NCBI GenBank assembly: GCA_943326025.2
Contig: CALPRR020000157.1
Location: forward strand, 1-5,936
Reading direction: 5' to 3'
DNA from: Candidatus Kuenenia stuttgartensis
GTDB lineage: Bacteria; Bacteroidota; Bacteroidia; Flavobacteriales_D; Crocinitomicaceae
Length of the DNA: 5,936 nucleotides
Positions 1-5,936 of this stretch are shown here, piece by piece (within the stretch, counting starts at the first letter, position 1; each line of letters begins with the position of its first letter). The position numbers and the translations under genes were made by a program. Under the pieces are notes generated by a model. That model saw only the letters and a program-made list of their open reading frames with translations. It searched no databases and was not told the origin of the DNA.

Positions 1-1221
1 ACAGCCGATTGGCATTTAGGGAAGAAATTAGATCATTTTTCACGTCTAGAAGAACAAGTAGAAGTGATGAATGAAATTTGTGAAATAGCAGATCAACAGG
101 AAGTGGATATTGTTGTCGTTGCAGGAGATTTGTTTGATACATTTAATCCCTCAGCTGATGCACAAGATTTGTTTTATAAAACATTACATCGCTTGTCGAA
201 AGGCGGTAAACGAATTGTTTTTACGATTGCTGGTAATCATGATATGCCAGAAAGGATAGAAGCGCCGCATCCGTTAGCAGAGTTAAACGGAATTATTTTG
301 TGTGGATTTCCAAATACAGAAATCAAACCTTTCAAAACAGATTTTGGGATTGAAGTGGTTCAATCAGAACCGGGTTTTGTTGCATTTAAACACCCAAAAG
401 TAGATTTTCCTATTCGTATTTTGTACACACCTTATGCAAATGAAATACGCTTAAAGACATTTTTAGGAATTGAAGATAGAGAAAATTCATTGCGTACTGT
501 TTTGGCGGATAAATGGAACTATTTGGCAGATAAATACTGTGATGATAAAGGAGTCAATTTATTGACAGCGCATCTTTACTTTATGAAAAAAGATGGAGAA
601 GTGGAGGCTGAACCAGAAGGAGAGCGTTCTATTTTACACATAGGTGGGGCACAAGCAATATTTTCAGAAAATGTACCTGCACAAATGCAGTATGTTGCTT
701 TAGGACATTTGCACAGATACCATAGTGTCGATAAAAAACCTTGTCCGATAGTGTATAGTTCTTCGCCATTGTCTTACAGTTTTGCTGAAGCAAATCAAAA
801 AAAGCAAGTAGTATTGATTGATTTAGAACCTGGAAAACCAGCTATTTATTCGCCAATAGAATTAACTAAAGGTTTTGGATTGTTGCGAGGGGAGTTTTCT
901 GAGTTAGAAGAAGCAGTGAATTGGCTAAGAGAAAATCAGGATAAATATGTTGAGTTAACAATTCAAACCAATACGTATTTAGATGCGCAATTGAGAAAAA
1001 CGTTAGCCGTTGAGCACGATAAAATTGTCAATATTATTCCTAAATTAATCTTAGACAAAGATGCAACTGAGGAAGATAAAAGCAAATTGCTAACTATCGA
1101 TGAAACACAAGATTTAACTTCTCTTTTTATTGAATATTTCAAGTATTCAAATGGAGATAAAATTCCATCGGAGAGTTTAATGAATTTATTTAAAGAAGTG
1201 ATTAACAAAGAAAACGATTAA
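1..1221 (+). CDS. sbcD: SbcD, exonuclease subunit of SbcCD (5' end cut by window edge)
   Basis: Mre11-type metallophosphoesterase: the Mn-dependent nuclease subunit that works with SbcC on hairpins, palindromes and double-strand ends in the cytoplasm. Frame 1 is open from base 1 and begins TADWHLGK, which matches the start of SbcD after about five missing residues (family start resembles MKILHTADWHLG). The GTG at 64 and ATG at 67 therefore lie inside the gene and are not starts. Counting T as residue 1, the phosphoesterase motifs are D3-x-H5, GDLFD (D43, D46), GNHD (N79, H80, D81), TAHLYF (H191) and GHLH (H236, H238). They are followed by YSSSPLSYSF, a typical SbcD block. Some 406 residues are visible, close to the roughly 400 of E. 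coli SbcD, ending in a less conserved SbcC-binding region. The stop lies 2 bases before sbcC, so the two are an operon. The promoter is outside the window. The family assignment is secure. Confidence 0.96.
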   Translation, partial: TADWHLGKKLDHFSRLEEQVEVMNEICEIADQQEVDIVVVAGDLFDTFNPSADAQDLFYKTLHRLSKGGKRIVFTIAGNHDMPERIEAPHPLAELNGIILCGFPNTEIKPFKTDFGIEVVQSEPGFVAFKHPKVDFPIRILYTPYANEIRLKTFLGIEDRENSLRTVLADKWNYLADKYCDDKGVNLLTAHLYFMKKDGEVEAEPEGERSILHIGGAQAIFSENVPAQMQYVALGHLHRYHSVDKKPCPIVYSSSPLSYSFAEANQKKQVVLIDLEPGKPAIYSPIELTKGFGLLRGEFSELEEAVNWLRENQDKYVELTIQTNTYLDAQLRKTLAVEHDKIVNIIPKLILDKDATEEDKSKLLTIDETQDLTSLFIEYFKYSNGDKIPSESLMNLFKEVINKEND

Positions 1222-1223
1222 GA

Positions 1224-4200
1224 ATGTTACCAATAAAATTAAAAATAGCTGGACTTTACTCCTATATATCTGAACAAGTAATCGATTTTACTCAATTATC
1301 CAATGCGGGACTTTTTGGTATTTTCGGAGAAATTGGTAGTGGAAAATCTTCCATCTTAGATGCAATCTGTTTTGCAATCTATCAAAAAACGGAGCGATTA
1401 AATATCAGTGGAGATAATCGATATTACAATATGTTAAATCTGAATTGTGATACAGCTACGGTTGAATTTGAGTTTCAAGCAGGAAAAGATAATACCGTTT
1501 ACGAAGTATTTTATAAGTTAAAAAGAACGAAAAATAACTTTGAAAAAGTAGACTTAGACCATCATTTGTTTTATAAAATTGAAGCTGGAGAAAAAATCAC
1601 AGTTACGCATCAGGAAATCATTGATGCAATTGGATTAACGTATGAAAATTTTAGAAGAACGATAATTATTCCTCAAGGAAAATTCAAAGATTTTATCGAG
1701 TTGAAAGGAACAGATAGATCTAAAATGATGAAAGAACTTTTTAATCTTCATCGTTTTGATTTATATTCAGATGTAAAGAGTTTGGAAGATGTGACTAAGG
1801 CGCAACGTAGTGTTGTTGAAGGAGAGTTAGGAGCATACAGAGATGTAAATCAAGAAATTATTCAACAACTTGATTTGGAGTTGGTAGAAATTAATAATTC
1901 GTTTGCTCAATTAGAAGAGGCAGTTGCAGTAAATCGATTGAAAGTAACACAATTAGAAGAATTAAAAATCAAACTGGATAATTTAGTTGTAAAGAAAAAC
2001 AACTTAATCATCTATGAAGAAAAAGAAAAAGTTGATGTCAAAAAGGAGCAAGAAATTCAAGTATACGAAGATTTAAAATCTAAATTTTCGAATTTATTTC
2101 AGGAAATTGATTCGCTTAAAATGGAAATCGTTTCTGTAAAGGATCGTTTGGAATTGATTAAAACAAAAAAAGAGAATTTAGAACTTGCTCAGAAAACGAA
2201 TGAAGAAAATCTGAAAGAAATTGAAGATAAGGTTAAAAATAATGCTGTAAATAAAGAAAAAGTAGCAGATTTTGATTTAATCGTCATGATCAAGGAGGAG
2301 GAACAGAAAAAGCAAGAAGCGCTTGAAAATAAAACTCGTTTAACGCCAAAAATTCAATCTATTTCTGATGAATTGAATTTGAATAAAGAGAAAAAAAGTA
2401 ACCTTGAGACAGAAATTGAACAGTTAAAAACAAAATTATTACCAGAAGCTTTAGTTGAAGGTGTTAAATATTGGTTTGTGCAATTGGGAGAGAAGGAGCA
2501 GCAAAAAGTAACTGTTTTGAATCAAAAACAGGTGTATGAAACTTCAAGTGCAGAAATTGAATCAGAACTTAGTACTTTCTTTGATTCTGAATTAAAATCT
2601 TTATTTGAACACTTGCCAAAAGGATTTTCGTTAGAAGAATTTGAACAATTTTATACTTCCTTAATTGTTTCAAAAGAAAATGAAATAAATGCATTGAGAG
2701 AAGAATTGAATCAATTGAAAGTGCAACAACAATTGGAGCAATTTTCAATGAATTTAGTAGAAGGAGATCCATGTGATTTATGTGGATCAACGCATCATCC
2801 TGTTCCATTTTCAAGTTCCTTATCAAAAGAGTTGGTTGAAGGTATTGAATTAAAAATAAATGAGTTAAATGAACTTAAGTCAAGCCTTAATTCACTTTAT
2901 TTTACAATGAAAACAGGTTTTTCTAAGAAAGAAGATTTGAAGGAGAAATTAAGAAATTGTCTGAATGATTTTGATCGAATTAATTCTGAGTTAGACCAAT
3001 TGAAATTGAACGCGCCAAGCAATCAATTTACTGCTGCTGATAATGAATCATTTACTACCTTTTACCAAGAATCGATTGCAATAAATAGTTTGGTAATTGA
3101 AAAACAAACACGCGTTAACGAGATTGTTACCCTGATGGGGCAAGCTCAAAATGAGAAAGATCAACTTCAAATTGAATTGAATCAAATTGATTTGTTTTTA
3201 TCTGGAGTTGATGCTACAATACTTGTTCATAATCAAACAATTAAACATTTAAAACGCTCAGATTTTGAAAGTCTAACAAAAGCGGAGTTACTCACTTTGA
3301 AAGATAATTTAATTGCAGAAATCAATTCGGTTGATGTGCGAAATAATCAACTCATCACTGAGAAACAAGAAATAGCGCTACAATTATCTGAACAATTAAC
3401 CCATTTTAAAGTTGATTCTAGTCAATTAAATACGCTTGTTCAAAGAATGAATGATAAGCATGCTGAATTAAATGAAAAATTAATTCAAGCAGGTAAATCA
3501 GAAGTTGAAGTAAAAGCAATTATTGAGCTCAATTTAAATGTTCTAGAGATTAGAAATTTGATAAACGAGAACAGGGCTGTATTGAACAGTTTGAGAGGAG
3601 AGGTTCAATTATTAGAAACTCAAATTGAGGGGAAGGTATATGATCAAGCGCAATATGAAACGCTTAAAACAGAATTAAACTCAGCAAATGAAAAATTGAC
3701 AATCGCAACAGAAAAGAGAGGTAGTTTAGAAACGAGGTTGGTTCAGTTAAGACAAGATTTGATTACCAAAGAAAGATTAGAAAGAGAATTTGCTGACTTA
3801 AGTTTACGTTTAACGGATTTAGGTTCATTGTTGACGCTTTTCAAAGCAAATCGATTTGTAGATTTTATGTCGATTCGTTATTTGCATAATATAATCGAGT
3901 TAGCAAATGTACGTTTTCAAAAAATGACGAAACAACAATATAAGTTGTTGCTGCATGGAAAGGATAATGATTTATACATTGAAGATTTTTTAAATGGTGG
4001 TAAAAAGCGTTCGTTGAAATCGTTAGGTGGTGGACATACTTTTCAAGCTTGTTTGGCTCTTGCACTAGCGTTGTCAGAAAATATTCAAAAAATGGCTGCT
4101 ATCGATCAACAATTTTTCTTTTTGGATGAAGGTTTTGGTACCTTAGATAAAAATGCCTTACAATTGGTTTTTGAAACATTAAAATCATTGAAGAATGAAA

Positions 4201-4316
4201 ACAGAGTAGTGGGATTGATTTCTCACGTTGAAGAGTTGCAGCAAGAAATGGATGTCTTCTTAAAGATAAATGCGAATCAAGAATTAGGAACAGTGATCAC
4301 CGAAAGTTGGAATTAA
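1224..4316 (+). CDS. sbcC: SbcC, Rad50-like SMC ATPase subunit of SbcCD
   Basis: ATP-driven subunit of the SbcCD nuclease; it clamps DNA and controls access of SbcD to ends and hairpins. The protein is complete at 1030 residues, near the family's usual 1000-1050. The N-terminal ATPase half has Walker A GEIGSGKS (35-42) and Q-loop Q151 in IIIPQGKFKDF. A long charged, heptad-rich coiled coil (about 190-505) leads to the zinc hook CDLC (C517, C520, followed by GSTHHPVP). The returning coiled coil covers about 530-860. The C-terminal half has the signature region LKSLGGGHTFQ (931-941), Walker B FFFLDE (D968, E969), D-loop GFGTLD (D975) and H-loop H1001 in LISHVEE. The signature is odd: LSGG(E/Q) is expected, but Gly replaces Ser at 935 and His is at 938. 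The ATG at 1224 begins MLPIKLKIAG, a standard SbcC start. There is no clear Shine-Dalgarno, and the 2-base gap after sbcD suggests coupled translation. Confidence 0.96.
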   Translation: MLPIKLKIAGLYSYISEQVIDFTQLSNAGLFGIFGEIGSGKSSILDAICFAIYQKTERLNISGDNRYYNMLNLNCDTATVEFEFQAGKDNTVYEVFYKLKRTKNNFEKVDLDHHLFYKIEAGEKITVTHQEIIDAIGLTYENFRRTIIIPQGKFKDFIELKGTDRSKMMKELFNLHRFDLYSDVKSLEDVTKAQRSVVEGELGAYRDVNQEIIQQLDLELVEINNSFAQLEEAVAVNRLKVTQLEELKIKLDNLVVKKNNLIIYEEKEKVDVKKEQEIQVYEDLKSKFSNLFQEIDSLKMEIVSVKDRLELIKTKKENLELAQKTNEENLKEIEDKVKNNAVNKEKVADFDLIVMIKEEEQKKQEALENKTRLTPKIQSISDELNLNKEKKSNLETEIEQLKTKLLPEALVEGVKYWFVQLGEKEQQKVTVLNQKQVYETSSAEIESELSTFFDSELKSLFEHLPKGFSLEEFEQFYTSLIVSKENEINALREELNQLKVQQQLEQFSMNLVEGDPCDLCGSTHHPVPFSSSLSKELVEGIELKINELNELKSSLNSLYFTMKTGFSKKEDLKEKLRNCLNDFDRINSELDQLKLNAPSNQFTAADNESFTTFYQESIAINSLVIEKQTRVNEIVTLMGQAQNEKDQLQIELNQIDLFLSGVDATILVHNQTIKHLKRSDFESLTKAELLTLKDNLIAEINSVDVRNNQLITEKQEIALQLSEQLTHFKVDSSQLNTLVQRMNDKHAELNEKLIQAGKSEVEVKAIIELNLNVLEIRNLINENRAVLNSLRGEVQLLETQIEGKVYDQAQYETLKTELNSANEKLTIATEKRGSLETRLVQLRQDLITKERLEREFADLSLRLTDLGSLLTLFKANRFVDFMSIRYLHNIIELANVRFQKMTKQQYKLLLHGKDNDLYIEDFLNGGKKRSLKSLGGGHTFQACLALALALSENIQKMAAIDQQFFFLDEGFGTLDKNALQLVFETLKSLKNENRVVGLISHVEELQQEMDVFLKINANQELGTVITESWN

Positions 4317-4355
4317 TTTTTCAGGGGATTATTCATTTACTTTGATTATAAAGTG

Positions 4356-4392
4356 AAATAGCGGCTAACCAATTGTTAGCCGCTATTTTTTT
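4356..4392 (+). terminator. Intrinsic terminator of sbcDC
   Basis: A perfect 14-bp inverted repeat (arms 4356-4369 and 4375-4388, GC-rich core GCGGCTAAC/GTTAGCCGC) encloses a 5-base loop CAATT. A run of seven T follows at 4386-4392, overlapping the foot of the stem. It begins 40 bases after the sbcC stop, the expected place for Rho-independent termination of the operon. Read on the minus strand, the 3' flank is only moderately T-rich (CACTTTAT), so it may also act weakly on transcripts arriving from the convergent AAA/membrane-protein genes. That second role is inference. Confidence 0.9.
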
Positions 4393-4467
4393 GATTTAGA
4401 TTAAAATACTGAATCATTTAGTGATAACTAGAATACTCGTTGGTTAACGAATTCATTCCCTAAATAT

Positions 4468-4479
4468 ATACTGCAGTAT
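4468..4479. repeat. 12-bp perfect palindrome in the convergent intergenic region
   Basis: ATACTGCAGTAT is a perfect inverted repeat with no spacer, lying between the sbcDC terminator and the 3' end of the small membrane-protein gene. Neighbouring short inverted repeats are TCGTT-GGTT-AACGA (4437-4450) and CTGG-TTTA-CCAG (4488-4499). None has a following T-run on the minus strand, so none is a convincing terminator for the minus-strand genes. The palindrome could be a protein-binding site or chance in AT-rich DNA; only the symmetry itself is directly seen. Confidence 0.3.
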
Positions 4480-4525
4480 TTTATTGTCTGGTTTACCAGT
4501 TCTTGAAGTTGTTTGTTATTGATTT

Positions 4526-4846
4526 CTAATTTTTCTTACTGAGAATTGAGCTTATTTCTTTGTCGATAGGTTTATTTGCTTTGTCTCCATTTGCTATTTC
4601 AATTATGCGTAAACAATACACTAAAATTTTGATTTGATCTTTGTATTTTTGAGATTGAAATAAAGTCCATGCATTGAGTGCAAAAAGAGATATACCGACT
4701 AAAAAATATTCATCTATAGTAATGTATATTGAGAATAGTAGAATTAAGCTAAAAACAAGTAGCCATAAAAAACGTTTCAATTTTAATACACGTAAATTTT
4801 TCGTGTATTTTATTTTTTCGTTTACTAAACTTTCTTCTTTCGTCAT
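4526..4846 (-). CDS. Small protein with two predicted membrane helices, function unknown
   Basis: A complete 106-residue protein that I do not recognise. A lysine/arginine-rich N-terminus (residues 1-25, ending LKLKR) precedes hydrophobic helix 1 (about 26-44, LWLLVFSLILLFSIY). A very short acidic turn (IDE) leads to hydrophobic helix 2 (about 47-64, YFLVGISLFALNAWTLF), then a basic, polar C-terminal tail. The positive-inside rule predicts both ends in the cytoplasm and a helical hairpin in the inner membrane. There is no signal peptide or lipobox. The ATG at 4846 is 23 bases downstream of the AAA ATPase stop on the same strand, so the two are probably cotranscribed. No Shine-Dalgarno is seen; the leader is AT-rich, as is common in Bacteroidota. 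Reading-frame integrity, membrane topology and operon position support a real gene. A role as a membrane partner of the ATPase is inference only. Confidence 0.7.
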   Translation of the reverse strand: MTKEESLVNEKIKYTKNLRVLKLKRFLWLLVFSLILLFSIYITIDEYFLVGISLFALNAWTLFQSQKYKDQIKILVYCLRIIEIANGDKANKPIDKEISSILSKKN

Positions 4847-4869
4847 GGTAAAATGAATTAAATTAGTAG

Positions 4870-5936
4870 CTATAGTTTTGTATTAAAACCAATTGAAGTT
4901 GAATTTTGTCTGAAACCTTTCACTTCTTCATCGCAAAACGCAATAATTTTATTGAAGTCAACCTGTTCGTCTTCAAATAGCAACGTTTGTATTTCATATT
5001 TCCGAACAATGTTGTCAATTTGTCCACCAGATAATTCAAATTTTTCGGAAAGTTGATAATATTCGTTAGAAGATAAATGGGGCATTTTACTTTCCCAAAT
5101 CGCTTTTCTTTGTTCCAAGATTGGATTTGAAAACTCAATTTTGAAAAGGAATCTTCTTTCGAAAGCACTATCTAAATTGCCAGCCAAATTTGTTGTAGCA
5201 AAAAATATCCCTTCAAAATTTTCTAATTCTTCCAAAAGAATATTTTGAATTGCATTTTCAGTTTGACGAGTTGAACTATCATGGTTTGTATTTCTTTTTG
5301 AAAGTATCGCATCTGCTTCGTTGAAAAATAAAATCGGTGCTAAATCACATTTTTTGGCATAATCGGCATATTTAACGAAAATGTTTTTAATTAATTTTTC
5401 GCTGTCACCAAACCATTTCGATTTTGTTTTACTGATATCAATTTTGATAATTTCTCTACCAGAACTTTTGGCAAGTTGCAATACACTTTCCGTTTTCCCT
5501 GTTCCTGGTCCACCATAAAGAAGTACGTTTAAACTTGTCGGTAAATTTTTGCTTTTTAATCGTTCTGTAAGACGTGCAAATTTTTCTTCTTTTAAAAGTT
5601 CTTTCAAATTAGAAAGTTGCTCATTCTCTTTGTCATTGTAAAACAATTCTTTACCAGCAATTGCATCAGGTTTAATTGCATCGTTGTTTTTAGATGTAGC
5701 AGCTGAAATGAAGATATTATCGTTTTCTAAAAATTTAATGGTTTTATCACTAATTTGAAATTCTAAGTCATTTAGAAATCCAGAATTGTCATATTCAACC
5801 AGGTTGTTTGAGATAACTGGATTTAATCCATTAAATAAACTTTGAGTAAATCTTACATTTTCTCTTCTTGTTTCAGTGATAGCGCTAATAAACTGATTGG
5901 GGACAACACTATCAGTACCTATAATTTGCTTCCATG
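4870..5936 (-). CDS. AAA-family ATPase (SpoVK/Ycf46-like), N-terminus outside window
   Basis: ATPase of the classical AAA superfamily; substrate and pathway unknown. The frame is open without a stop from the window edge (5934) to the TAG at 4870-4872, giving 354 visible residues. The first 96 (WKQIIGTDSVV to DAIAGKEL) contain no Met and no domain I recognise. The TTG at 5646 is in frame but lies within the conserved lead-in KEL(L)FYNDKENEQ, so it is not a credible start. Numbering visible residues: Walker A GGPGTGKT 141-148; pore-loop-like KSKWFG about 171-176; Walker B ILFFNEAD with N205 and E206; sensor 1 ATTN about 246-249; arginine-finger region AFERRF 257-262; sensor-2 region SGGQIDNIVRK about 303-312. 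Asn occupies the usual Walker B Asp position while the catalytic Glu is kept. I recall the same FNEAD form in Bacteroidota relatives, so it is probably a family trait. The domain order NTPase-lid is complete. It is the first visible gene of a minus-strand pair with the small membrane protein and converges on sbcDC. Confidence 0.9.
   Translation of the reverse strand, partial: WKQIIGTDSVVPNQFISAITETRRENVRFTQSLFNGLNPVISNNLVEYDNSGFLNDLEFQISDKTIKFLENDNIFISAATSKNNDAIKPDAIAGKELFYNDKENEQLSNLKELLKEEKFARLTERLKSKNLPTSLNVLLYGGPGTGKTESVLQLAKSSGREIIKIDISKTKSKWFGDSEKLIKNIFVKYADYAKKCDLAPILFFNEADAILSKRNTNHDSSTRQTENAIQNILLEELENFEGIFFATTNLAGNLDSAFERRFLFKIEFSNPILEQRKAIWESKMPHLSSNEYYQLSEKFELSGGQIDNIVRKYEIQTLLFEDEQVDFNKIIAFCDEEVKGFRQNSTSIGFNTKL

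Noticed and set aside
64..69. GTG/ATG at 64-69 as the sbcD start.
   Set aside because: The frame is open to base 1 and upstream codons encode TADWHLGK, which contains the essential metal-binding D-x-H motif.
963..1208. Minus-strand open frame of 81 residues inside sbcD.
   Set aside because: It is fully antisense to conserved sbcD coding sequence, has low-complexity Leu/Ser-rich composition and no recognisable domain.
2569..2826. Minus-strand open frame of 85 residues opposite the sbcC zinc-hook region.
   Set aside because: It is antisense to a strongly supported gene and has an Ile/Leu-rich composition typical of the reverse of AT-rich coiled-coil coding DNA.
2690..3200. Recurring GAATTGAATCAATTGA-like words within sbcC that look like dispersed DNA repeats.
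   Set aside because: They are imperfect and in frame, and encode the Glu/Leu/Asn/Gln heptads of the coiled coil, so protein structure and AT-rich codon use explain them.
3865..4065. Minus-strand open frame of 66 residues opposite the sbcC C-terminal domain.
   Set aside because: It overlaps conserved ATPase motifs of sbcC and has no independent support.
4674..4856. Plus-strand open frame of 60 residues opposite the small membrane protein.
   Set aside because: The minus-strand frame has a coherent membrane topology and operon position; this one is Lys/Phe-rich with no domain and sits antisense.
4920..5168. Minus-strand open frame of 82 residues in another frame of the AAA ATPase.
   Set aside because: It lies inside the lid and sensor region of the AAA gene, whose own frame has clear conserved motifs.

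Overview
The window is AT-rich (roughly one third G+C by eye) and carries four genes in two convergent blocks. It most likely comes from a Bacteroidota (flavobacterium-like) chromosome. The reasons are the base composition, the absence of clear Shine-Dalgarno sequences before the internal starts, the sequence style of SbcC/SbcD, and an AAA ATPase of a type I associate with Bacteroidota. This assignment is inference; no 16S rRNA or other marker gene is present.

Positions 1-4316, plus strand: an sbcD-sbcC operon. sbcD lacks only its first few codons and is followed after 2 bases by a complete sbcC. Together they encode the SbcCD (Mre11-Rad50-like) nuclease/ATPase, which processes DNA hairpins, palindromes and blocked double-strand ends. 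All five Mre11-type phosphoesterase motifs are visible in SbcD. SbcC has a Walker A, Q-loop, central CxxC zinc hook, Walker B, D-loop and H-loop. Its ABC signature is atypical: LGGGH where LSGGE/Q is expected.

Positions 4317-4525: a 209-base intergenic region. It holds a strong intrinsic terminator for sbcDC (14-bp perfect stem plus T-run), a 12-bp perfect palindrome and a few weak hairpins.

Positions 4526-5936, minus strand: a two-gene block read towards sbcC. The upstream gene is an AAA-family ATPase whose reading frame stays open to the window edge, so its N-terminus lies outside. A small protein with two predicted membrane helices follows 23 bases after its stop. They are probably cotranscribed. 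The function of this pair is not known to me. It is the least ordinary part of the window, but nothing seen proves a new system. No RNA genes, insertion sequences, CRISPR arrays or attachment sites were recognised.
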